DNA of 64,000 nt from contig JAGTJM010000026.1 of NCBI GenBank assembly GCA_020747015.1, positions 248,001-312,000 on the forward strand, given 5' to 3'. The position numbers were made by a program, and so were the translations under genes. This document shows, one piece after another, positions 1 through 10,190 of this stretch. The notes under the pieces are model-generated. The model ran no database searches, was not told the origin of the DNA, and saw nothing but the letters and a program-made list of their open reading frames with translations. Each line of letters opens with the position of its first letter. Within the stretch, counting starts at the first letter, position 1. This stretch comes from Pyrenochaeta sp. MPI-SDFR-AT-0127. Lineage: Eukaryota > Ascomycota > Dothideomycetes > Pleosporales > Cucurbitariaceae.

Positions 1-26
1 CGGCTAAGCTCCATTCGGACCACTTT

Positions 27-43
27 ACGCGAACGCGTCGCGT
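27..43. promoter_or_regulatory. Overlapping MCB (MluI cell-cycle box) cores upstream of MCM4
   Basis: ACGCGA (27-32) is directly followed by ACGCGT (33-38) and CGCGT (39-43), giving three overlapping ACGCG cores about 95-110 bp upstream of the MCM4 start codon. ACGCGT is the known binding site of the MBF/DSC1 factor, which drives G1/S expression of replication genes in yeasts. The match is visible in the sequence; control by MBF is inferred from gene function. Confidence 0.6.
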
Positions 44-135
44 CTCCTTTCCAGCCGCCGCCCACTTTCCCATAGCAACCCCCTCTACAAGACTGCAGAA
101 TCTCCAATCCTCTCGGTATAGAGTGTCAAGCAGCA

Positions 136-3100
136 ATGTCGTCTCCAGCGAAGCGTCGCTCGCAGCGCACATCCGCTTCTGCTACCCCACGCAGAAGTGC
201 CCGCAGTGGAAATTCTCAGATCCCCTCCAGTAGCCCGGCGCCCGCTGGTCCAGATGAGCAGCTCCAGTCAGAGGCATCCCAGGCCTCGCAGCGTGGATCG
301 CAAGCTACGCCTAGGAACTCGAGATTGCAGACAGCTTCGACGCAATCGCCGCTCTTCTTTCGCTCCTCGCCCGTCAACCCCTCCGCCTCAGGGGGAGCAA
401 ATGGTGCCGATGAGAGCGACGGCGGCGCAACACCAAGGGCTAGTGGCATGAACATCGGAGGTAATATGTTTACATAACCTGTAACTTCATGTATATTGAC
501 ATGTCCAGACTCCTCTCCCATCCATTATGCTTCCAGCTCCAGCCCAGGCCGTGCCCGCAATGCTCAAAATACCGACATTCGAAGCAGCAGCAGCGCTCTC
601 TTCGTCCGCGGCTCTGAGTCTGCAGCCCGCAATCGTCGCAGTGACATTCACTCTGATGTCTTCGGTACCAGCTCTACCAATCGGCGCCGCAGATTGTTCG
701 TTGACGAGAATGGCATGGCTGTCCATGATGCCTCAGATGCGCCTACCTTCTCCAACCTGAATCCGGATACCTCAGATGCGGACGTCCTAGGGGGCAATTC
801 TTCGCGAGTTATTTGGGGTACCAACGTATCTCTTGTAGACGCCAGACATGCCATGAGGGATTTCCTCATGAACTTTCAGCGGAAGTATCGCATGATCCAG
901 GATGGCGAGCTGGAAGAGGGCATGAGTCTGCCTGCAGACCACCCTGCCATGGCTCGCGAGTATGTTGATATCATGAAAATGATGCTCGAACTTGGTGTCA
1001 CGCCCCTAAATCTGGATGCTCGAAATCTGAAAGCGTACCCCCCAACGAGAAAGCTTTGGCACCAGCTGCAAGCTTACCCCAACGAGATTATTCCAATAAT
1101 GGACGTCGCGATCAAGGACACCATGCTTGAGCTCGCGGAAAAGCGCATGGCTGAGATGAGAACGCAGCTCTCCCAGGCACAGCGTGCGGCCCAGCCCAGG
1201 GCTCGTGATTCTAGCTCTCTGCCACCCATGCTCAGCTCCGATGCTCCTACGCCTGGTGCTCCGTCTCCGGCACCGTTCGCCGATATCCCGAATTTAGTCA
1301 GCGAAGTAGACCAGAAGACTTACAACGTCAGGCCCTTCGGTCTTGATAAGACAATCAATCTCCGTGAACTGAATCCTGGTGATATGGATAAGCTGGTCAG
1401 CGTCAAGGGATTGGTGATCAGGACAACACCTATCATTCCAGATATGAAGGATGGTAAGTCGACTTATTTCTCAGCCTGTGAGCTTTTCGCTGACCAGACC
1501 AGCTTTCTTCCGCTGCTCAGTGTGTAATCATACTGTCAGGGTCGACATTGATCGTGGCAAGATCACCGAGCCTACCAAGTGCCCGCGTGCCGTCTGCGAG
1601 TCGCCCAACTCGATGCAGATTGTCCATAACCGCTCCGGGTTTGCCAATAAGCAGGTCATCAAGCTACAAGAGACGCCAGACGATATGCCTGATGGCCAAA
1701 CCCCACATTCGGTCTCGCTCTGTGCATATGACGAGCTTGTTGATGTGTGCAAAGCTGGTGACCGAGTCGAAATCACGGGAATTTTCAAGTGCAATCAAGT
1801 ACGCATCAACCCGCGCCAGCGATCAGTCAAAAACATCTTCAAGACCTACGTCGATGCGTTACACATCCAGAAGGTTGATAAGAAGCGCATGGGCATAGAC
1901 GTTTCAACCATCGAGGAAGAGCTTGCGGAGCATGCAGCTGGTGACATCGAGGAGACCCGCAAGGTTAGTGTGGAAGAGGAGGCCAAGATCAAGGCTACAG
2001 GCGCCCGTCCTGATGTTTATGAGCTCCTCTCACGCTCACTGGCACCCAGCATCTACGAGATGGATGATGTCAAGAAGGGTATCCTGCTTCAGCTCTTTGG
2101 TGGCACAAACAAGCAATTCGAGAAGGGTGGCAGTCCCAAGTACAGAGGTGACATCAATGTCCTTCTTTGTGGCGATCCCTCAACGTCCAAATCTCAGATT
2201 CTACAGTACGTCCACAGAATCGCCCCGCGCGGTGTTTACACTTCTGGAAAGGGTTCGTCCGCTGTCGGTCTGACTGCATATGTCACTCGCGATCCCGAGA
2301 CTCGGCAGCTAGTTCTCGAATCTGGTGCTCTAGTATTGTCTGACGGTGGAGTATGCTGCATTGACGAGTTCGACAAGATGTCGGAGTCCACTCGTTCGGT
2401 TCTTCACGAAGTTATGGAGCAGCAGACGGTTTCTATCGCGAAGGCGGGTATCATCACCACGCTCAACGCCCGTACATCAATTCTTGCCTCCGCCAACCCC
2501 ATCGGCTCGAAATACAATGTCAATCTTCCTGTCCCACAAAACATTGACCTACCGCCGACCCTACTTTCACGTTTCGACCTTGTCTACCTTGTTCTCGATC
2601 GTATCGATGAACAAAACGACCGCCGCCTCGCTCGTCATCTTGTCGGAATGTACCTCGAAGACGTTCCAGAGAACGCTTCCAAGAACGAGATTATGCCGAT
2701 TGAATTCCTCACATCCTACATCTCTTATGCACGCACCAATGTTCACCCCAAAATCACCGAACCCGCACAAAAAGCGCTTGTAGATGCCTATGTCGCCATG
2801 CGTGCTCTCGGTGCTGACATCCGATCCCAAGAGCGACGAATCACTGCTACAACCAGACAGTTGGAGTCTATGATCCGTCTCGCCGAAGCGCATGCTAAGA
2901 TGCGGTTGTCAGAGGAGGTTACGGCGGATGATGTTCATGAAGCTGTTCGCCTCATCAAGTCCGCGCTCAAACAGGCTGCCACGGATGCTCGTACAGGTCT
3001 CATTGACATGTCGTTGCTCACAGAGGGTACATCAACTGGTGATCGTAGAAGGAAGGAGGATCTTAAGCGCGCCGTACTGGCAGCACTTGATGAGATTGCG

Positions 3101-3280
3101 TCTGTCGGTCAGACCGTCAGACTCAGCGAGCTTGTCAAGAAAGTTCGGGATGGCTCCAGCGAACAGGTTGAGAACCAGGAATTCCTCGAGGTGTTGAGAA
3201 GTGCGGAATTGGAAGGCGCTGTGCAGATGAGTGGTGAAGGGCCCAGGAGGACGGTCAAGAGAGTCGTCGGCAACTTTTAG
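136..3280 (+). CDS. mcm4: DNA replication licensing factor MCM4 (minichromosome maintenance helicase subunit)
   Basis: This is a subunit of the nuclear MCM2-7 replicative helicase, loaded at origins in G1. Three exons (136-460, 509-1453, 1503-3280) join in phase to 1015 aa. Residues 1 to about 200 are a Ser/Pro-rich tail, usual in MCM4 and a kinase target in the family. A zinc-finger set C428-x2-C431-x18-C450-x4-C455 is rebuilt only if the second intron is removed. The AAA+ core shows Walker A GDPSTSKSQ (647-655), Walker B CIDEFDK with D711 and E712, and the SRFD arginine finger (R780). The start is the first ATG of a long leader-free frame. Length matches fungal MCM4. MCB boxes lie just upstream. 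No lesion is seen. Confidence 0.97.
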
Positions 3281-3985
3281 ACAGGTGTCCATAGAGTTTG
3301 GCGTTCGTTGGATCGTGTGTAAATGGGACATGCATATGTTACGAGGTGATGATAGAGTAGCATGGACAATATCATGATGCAATACGATTTTCAAATCTCA
3401 AAGAAATCATCAGCTTCGATGACAGAATGAAGGGACACAAAACTGCAAGGCGTTCACGCATTAGACGTATTTGTGATGCTGGGGTGTGGATGGCGGATAT
3501 ATCGATACTGTGAGATATTGGCTATGAATGAGCATATCAGTTAGGCGTCAGAGAAGGAAGGTTGGCCCAGTTGAGAGGAAGCGCCACTTGCCCATCCAAG
3601 GGATTTGATACATCCTACTTTTTTGACGTCAAGGTACCCACTAATGTCATGCAAGAGTTTTGACCGTTTCACAGAGCTCCAAAAATATCACTCACTCATA
3701 TGGACGTGTAATTCTGTAGCGTATCAATATGATATGAGTCATGAAGAAAGTACTTGTTACATTCATTGTTGTCGACTGCACAATAGGCTTGATGTGTTGT
3801 GATAGGGCTCTCGAGCATTCTCAGTGGTATTGTCCACTTGCTACAGGATCAATGCTTGAATGCTTATGGCTGCTTAGACCGATTGACTCAACAATGCCAT
3901 TCGCTGACACTTTGCTGATATTGGCAGATATATTCAGCGTGCGACCCCCTACTCCTCCTCTGACGCTTCACTGCGGGTTGCAGAG
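3281..3985. other. Intergenic, convergent 3' ends of MCM4 and permease
   Basis: About 700 bp between two convergent genes. It presumably holds both 3' UTRs. Small open frames here lack coding character and no RNA gene or repeat was recognised. Confidence 0.6.
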
Positions 3986-6526
3986 TTACTTCTGCGCCGT
4001 AGTAATTGATACTCTGCGCCGCTCCCCGCCGATGAGAGCCCGGTGTGCTTGACTAGCGCGCTAGCAGAGGATTAACATAGCCATAACATCGGACGCCGTA
4101 TCCATGCACTCGTGTCGAATGCTTGCGAAGCGAGGGACTTACAACATACTTGATCACTTCACTTCCATCCGCCAAGACCTCTTTCTGGGGTTCGATCTTG
4201 TAGCCAAGGAGCGCAGGGAGCACCTTTGCCCACATGAGCCAATACAAAGTGCCTGCTGCGAGCATGCAGCATCCTACGGTCGGCACAACATACCAGGGAA
4301 TTGTCGGAGTCAAGGTAGTGTTTTTGATGAAAGGGGCGAAGAGGACGAAAAGCAGTGAGCAGACCCAAAAAATCGTGGTTGGTGGCCAGGCATGGAGTGA
4401 GGTACGCTCGTTCTTCCAATCAGAACTTGAACCAAAAGTCAAATACAATAATCCCACGCCAACAAGCACTAAATCATGGTCAGTTTGTTGGAATCTTTGT
4501 CCAGGAAGTCTCCTACATTTGATCCAGCTTTGAGTGTAAGTGGATAGATTGGTGACAAACGGATAGACATCGCTAGTAGAAGGGCCAAGGATTAGTGCAA
4601 CTGAAAATAGCCAGTGTAACAAGATCGCGCCTAGGTTATATCAGTAGCAGAACTTTGGCAACGCAAATGCAAAGTACCAGATGGAGCCTTCATTGGCCAA
4701 TCACTGGCCCAAAAGCGCGAAAATGGCAGTACGCCTTCTTTGGCAAACTCTTGTTTCACTGGCAAGATGTATAAGCGGTGGACCCCACATTTTCAAGATA
4801 ATGCCACATACCTCTGCCGTTTGCGAACGTCTGAGCAAACACATTGCCCAGCGAAGAGAGTGATATTATGACAGGAAGCACGCGAGTTACGAAAGTGCTT
4901 GGTCCCCAAACCTAATATCTTCAGTAACAGACGGTGAAACATGTGCGAATACAAACATGCTCGAAGAAGCCAGCAGCGACCGTGACTCCAGAATTCGCGA
5001 TCTGACTCTTTGTGGATGCTGCGAACTAAGTTGGTTGGGTTTGTCAGTCGCTGAATTATGTGGAAGTAGCCTTCGTATTTGGGCTTCTCACATAAGCCAC
5101 ATTTGCGAGGATATAGAAGAGCATCACCGTGGAGACAGCTACCGGAGCAGCTATTCTCAGTGTTCGCGGCGCGTCTCAAACTTCGGTGAGGACCTGAGAA
5201 CAATTAGAGTGGTGAATGATGTTTGACAGGAAAGTATCCCGACATACATAATTGGCACTTTCCCATCCTGAGTAGGAATAAAGAACCTATTATGTACATT
5301 AGTATTCGATGTCAACTTGTGTGTGCAAAGGGTTTACCTGGAGCAAAGCAAGAGCATAATTGGCGGCTTTCGTTGACTTGGCGTATGGGGGTAGTTCACA
5401 AGCTGAGCCAGCCCCGTCGAAAGAGGAGAAATTGTCTGGCTTAGGGCCATGCATTCGGCCTGAGAGAGCTGCAAACCCTGTGAAGACGACCAGGACCAAG
5501 ATGATAATCTTGAAGACACCAAGTCCGTTACTAAGCCAAATTCCCCACTTCGGAGTGAAGGCATGTATCATACAGACCACTGGAGTACTTGTAAGAAATT
5601 TGCTTCCCGGCTTTGTTGGTGGATCATCACTCACCGCTTAGGGCAGATATGCTGATACCCTTATTGACCCATTCGGAGTTGATGCCGGAGGGTTTGGCGA
5701 GCCCTGGCCCTTGTGACAACCCACAATTGGTCTTGAGTTTCTCAGGCTTTCCTTGCACAGCACGAATAAGGTGGCTGCTGAAGTTCACGGTGTTAGCTGT
5801 TGAGAGAGAAAAGCACACGAATTCGACTACGGCAAGTCAGCCATTGCTTCCACTCCTCGCATCATGATGTGCTTACTGGCGAAAATGCACGTTGCAAGAT
5901 ACTTGGGACGACGGTAGATGCGTTCGAGCTAGCTTAGATGAGAATTTTGTTCTTTGCCATGAAACATAATGTCTTTGAGTGACTAAGAACTGTGGGAACT
6001 GACATATACTTTCTCTCCGCCAGAGCGTGGTAATGTCGTTCCAAGCTCCAGGTAGGCGAGAAGGCTGAGAAATGCTCAGTTCACATTCGATGAGACACAT
6101 TGCACTTGACATACCCACTGCAGTTGTTAGTTGACATGAACAGAGACTTTTGTATTGCTGTGTGCGCTGTGCTGTGTGAATCTCACCTTAAACTCATCAA
6201 CCCTCCCAAGACCCAGAACAAGAGCGCCGCACCGGTGCTGTTTGTGGCCTGTAGAATCGAGGATGGAGTGGAGAAGATCCCTGTGCCTATCATGCGATTC
6301 ACAATAATCATACTGGTTGAAAAGATTCCCAATTTTCGATCTATGCAGATGTGTGAGAGCCGCGTAGCACAGTCGGCATGGAGAAGTTTGTCTCACCCTC
6401 AGGAATCTGGTAGACGTATTCCTCTTCGATTGCTTCGTCGTTTTCATCGTGGACAACGTGTCCCTCATGGTCCGCCCCAGCATCGAGGTCGTCCAAATCC
6501 CGTTGATACACCCTAGGGGCCTCCAT
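3986..6526 (-). pseudogene. Amino-acid permease (APC superfamily, LAT/MUP1-like), 15 exons, interrupted by an in-frame TGA
   Basis: A plasma-membrane amino-acid transporter of the fungal high-affinity methionine permease/LAT type. Exons on the minus strand: 6526-6397, 6340-6187, 6117-6115 (a 3-nt microexon), 6064-6004, 5928-5877, 5826-5635, 5579-5338, 5286-5248, 5193-5092, 5025-4957, 4911-4812, 4758-4678, 4630-4517, 4468-4143, 4060-3986. They join in phase to 580 codons. Family marks are MIGTGIFSTPSSI in the first membrane segment, YLELGTTLPRSGGEK, YSYSGWESANY, and a late NVFAQTFANGR stretch. About 12 hydrophobic segments are visible. Codon 297 (5178-5176) is TGA where the family usually has Arg or Lys; no alternative splice that I tried removes it. 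Everything after it stays open and conserved, so the lesion looks recent. It starts 353 bp from a divergent methyltransferase. A sequencing error is the main alternative. Confidence 0.82.
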
Positions 6527-6879
6527 GATAGCGCGTCGAGGTGTGAGAGAGGCAGAAGGTTGTGTGAAGTGGGGCAGGCAGTGTCGCTGTACAGGGCCAA
6601 GGTGAGTGTGAGGACTGGCCGCAGAGCCGCACGATGTACAGGCATGCGCCTGCGACTTGTATTGCATACGCTTGGCTGATATGCACTCTGCCGCGTGCGC
6701 GTTATCAGTGCGGTCGCACAGGGCACCAATACAAACGAAAGCAAATTACGTGACATGTATCGATGGGCCCGCGGGTAGCTCTCGAGTGCATATGGTATTT
6801 AGTGTGGCCACAGACAGCAAGGCAGGCGCTCCGTATTCTTGTCATACTACGAGCTGGCTTTCCCACCCGACCGTTAACA
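6527..6879. promoter_or_regulatory. Divergent promoter region between permease and O-methyltransferase
   Basis: 353 bp separate the two divergent start codons, so the genes probably share control sequences. I recognise no specific regulator site with confidence. Confidence 0.45.
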
Positions 6880-7918
6880 ATGAAGGGCAGCTTTCTTTCG
6901 CTGAATGTACGTCTGCGCGTATGCATCATCAGGCATCTGGCTCACCGATTGAGAGGGTCATGTATGTGCCGAGCTTGAGCAGCATATTGCTGACCACTCG
7001 AGCCCTTGCTCCTCGACCATGACCAAACAGTGGCTGTGGTCCAGTTCTCATCGACCAGACGCCGACAAGATGTGCTCCATGGCCCAGGTACATTCGGCCC
7101 CCCATGCTGAAACGGTGACTTGCATTCTTACTCGCAAAATCTAGCTATCCTGGCTGAAGAATACAGCTATGGACCGTAAAGCTAAACGAGGTAAGTGCTG
7201 AGCTGGGCCATCCAGGTGGACTACAGCTGCTGATTTTCCACCTCATTCCTCGATATAGGCTGCTACACAGGCCTAAGCGCCATGGCTTGGTTCGAGGGAA
7301 CTGCCACCACCAATGCAGAGGTACGTGGTGACACACAAAGCCCTGCACCAACTGAAATGGTGACATGTGCGCAGATCTTGACGATTGAGGCAGACTCTGC
7401 GTTGGCTGCCGTTGCTCAGCAAGCCTTCACTGCGTCTGGGTATGACGCTCGTATCACGATCAAGCAAGGCTGGGCAGCCGAAGTGTGAGTGGCGTGTGCA
7501 GAGCGTGGGGGGTCAGATACGAAGGCTAAACAGGATGCATGCCACAGCCTACCGACCTTGACCGGAACTTTCGACGTTGTTTTCGTGGATATCGCCTTTG
7601 ATGCGTATCAAGACACGGTGCGCGCGGTACTGGACTTGCAGTTGCTGGCGCCAGACGGGATCATCTTGGTTGACAATGGTGAGTCCGGCGTGCTCTCATG
7701 CTTGCACCCAAGGCCTGACGAAGGCAATCTTTGCTAGAGGGTTTGTTTCCGATGTCGACGCGTTGGCCAACATTGAGCCGAGCACAGTGGGACACTGGAG
7801 GAAAGCAGGCGCGCTGATGAGAGACTTCAACGCCTTCGTCAAGAACGAGGCCCGCGTGACTGTGTCCATCGTCCCGATATTCGACGGAGTCTCAGAGATC
7901 CGCTGGAAGCATACGTGA
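6880..7918 (+). CDS. SAM-dependent O-methyltransferase (caffeoyl-CoA OMT-like), probably splice-damaged
   Basis: A small soluble class I methyltransferase that moves a methyl group from S-adenosylmethionine to a hydroxyl; substrate unknown. Inferred exons: 6880-6906, 6956-7087, 7145-7190, 7259-7320, 7375-7484, 7548-7678, 7740-7918 (228 aa, usual family length 220-250). Visible marks are PDADKMCSMAQ in the N-terminal helix, GCYTGLSAMAWFEGT (SAM loop), FDVVFVDIAFDAY (acidic metal/SAM region), LLAPDGIILVDN and the IPFDG-like ending PIFDGVSEIRWK. With canonical AG acceptors exon 4 begins at 7259 and the VLDI part of the SAM motif is lost; ending intron 3 at 7248 (CAT instead of CAG) restores VLDIGCYTG exactly. 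The first two exons are less certain. It lies tail-to-tail with the oxygenase, 61 bp apart. Confidence 0.75.
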
Positions 7919-7979
7919 TGGAGATGTGATGCGTCGTCTGTACTGGCACTTAAATTAAGGTTGCTTGCAAAGCCGGGCG

Positions 7980-9171
7980 CTATCTCAGTAGCCCCCGCCT
8001 CATATGTACACCACCCCGGCCAACGCCAGCTGCGCCCACGTCCCCCACCATGCCCGCCCCTCCGAGTCCTCCAAATTGAACCCCATTCATGTCCTGCTGT
8101 TCGTGTGACTCCTTGTACGATCTGAACTTGCGGGCTACCCACTTCTCCACAGACCACTCACAGCCTTGTCCATCCACAAGCATAGTCTTGGAATTTGGCC
8201 GTGCGAAGTACGCCAGCGAGAGCCTGTGCTGACCTGACCACTGCGAATGGCGAACAACGCGATGAAGACACGACTGCAGCGTGTTGCCAGACAGAAACCG
8301 CAGAGTGTCTCCGATGTTTACAATCGCTCTGCCGCGAACCGGTTCAACATATGACCACGTCGCGCTCTCCGCCGAATAGACCTGCAGGCCCCAGGTGCTG
8401 CAGAACAAGAGGGTAATGCTTCCCAAATCCGTATGAGCATTGTGGCCAGCACTTGATCCCTCTGGCAGCAACTGCAATGGGTAGCAATTCACTACTGTGG
8501 CGCTGCTCGAGGGTACCCCGAACCGGTGGCGATCAGCAAACCCAGCATCTCCGTCCAGACCAAGCGACCTCGACAGAGACGCCAGGATCATGTTGGAGAT
8601 TTCATGAGAGCGTGTCGCGAATGCCTGCCCAATCTTGGAGTCGCCAACCAATCCAGAGCACCCGCACGGGGCGGTGCGATTCGCACCAATAAACATGTTG
8701 GTTGGAATCTTCACATCTCCGTTACATGAAGCAAAGTCTGATACGGGACAGAGAAGTACCTTGTAAGCTTCGAACCCGTCTTTCGTACCAAGGACAACCC
8801 CCGTCTCTTGTGCAATTGGCTTGTAGCTATGTGTCGTCAAGGAACAGGCGTGTAGGCTGCGGATCATCGAACCCATCTACGTACCCTGCTGTCCAAGATT
8901 CGATCTCGTCCGAACGAGTCTCAAGTAACTTCTCCTGCAGCGATTTTTGAAAGAATTCTTTGGACCAGGAGAGAAGAGATTCGGCCAGCTCGAGGTAAGC
9001 TCTGCCTTCTGAATTGGCCAACTCAATGTAGAAAAATCCTTTCGTTTGAGCTGCGCAAAGAAGGGTTTGACATTCTTCGAGATCTGAGCCTGCCAATAAC
9101 CCTAAATCTATACTTTCCAAACTTGCAACACAATCTCGGGATGGGGTATCAACTGATTCCAGGTTCGTCAT
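7980..9171 (-). CDS. 2-oxoglutarate/Fe(II)-dependent oxygenase (isopenicillin N synthase-like family)
   Basis: A non-haem iron dioxygenase that couples 2-oxoglutarate decarboxylation to oxidation of an unidentified substrate. Exons 9171-8885 and 8826-7980 join as ESWTAG/YKPIAQETG to give 377 aa. An N-terminal DIOX_N-type segment precedes the double-stranded beta-helix. Iron ligands are H227 and D229 (AHTDLGS) and H284 (HRVV), and R297 of HRLSLAYF binds 2-oxoglutarate, so the active site looks intact. The last 35 or so residues form an unusual Gly-rich tail ending in Arg-rich residues. ATG 9171 is the first ATG in the frame. It converges on the methyltransferase, and with the permease suggests a small tailoring and transport locus. 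IPNS-like family members also act on plant or fungal secondary metabolites. Confidence 0.9.
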
Positions 9172-10190
9172 TGCAGACAACAGGAGGGGTTTAATGTTCT
9201 GTGCTTGATAACGACCCTACAGCACTGGTATCACAAAGCTGTTGGGCAACGATGATTTTAGGATGACTCGGGGACTGGTTACTTTTCTAGAAATCTGTTT
9301 CCGTCGCCGCAGAGTTATTTTGCAATGAGGCTCAAGTTTGCCAACACCGAGAGAACTCGAGAAAACATACCCTTGACCTAGCGTCACTCTGAGAACCAAT
9401 GATATCCCGAAATCTGATAGTAGCAGCAGGAGTGGCAAAAGCACATTGCTGAAGCATCCATTTCCGGCACGTTGATGCTGATAACCCCCAGTGTGGCTTT
9501 TGGAGGACCTGTAGCATCATCTATTTACCCGATTGGAGCTCTCTATTCTTCTTCGGGGCCCGCCAACTATGGGCTGTAAGCTGTACGGGATGCTGGGGCT
9601 GCGTCTCGTGTTTTGTGCTACCAATCGTGGCACTGCAAACGAACAGTACATGATGCTGTCTAGTTTCGAGCGAGGTCCCGCCGATAAGCTAGAACCCACC
9701 AATATCCGATGATTGAATTAGAAGATGCGTGAATATATGGCAAGAGATAAGAGGCCCTTCTTCGCCGGATAGGCCAAGTGCATTGAACCTTTCCCCCCGT
9801 CTACCAGGCACATGCATATCGAGGCGCTGACATTTTGTCAGCGGCATGCTCGCCAGCACACTTCTCGCATACCCCTGGAATGCTTCTAGCTTGCCTTGTT
9901 GCGATTTCTGCCTCCAACCCATACGCTGTTGCGTCATTTGTGACTCTCGGAACCTGGTCACAGCCTGGGGCTGCACTGTGGCCAGCCCAATCTACACAGC
10001 ACTCTACAGAGCCGAGCCTCGTTCCGAGGAAGATCTTGTTCCCTGTCCCTTTCGTGAGCGTAGGATGCTGTAAATCTGGTCCAACCTACGCTAACGGTCA
10101 AGACCCACTCTCTTCGTTATCCATAACACTGTTTACCGTTACAGACTGGGAAGGTCTTGTGCTTTCTTGCCCACCAATCTTCGGTCGAAA
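9172..10190. other. Intergenic between oxygenase and unknown protein (divergent)
   Basis: About 1 kb between two divergent genes. Open frames here have no recognisable protein family and overlap each other on both strands. I see no RNA gene or repeat. Confidence 0.5.

Noticed and set aside
3986..6526. RIP (repeat-induced C-to-T mutation) as the cause of the permease stop
   Set aside because: Only one clear lesion is present, in a CpG rather than the preferred CpA context, and the surrounding DNA is not AT-shifted or repeated.
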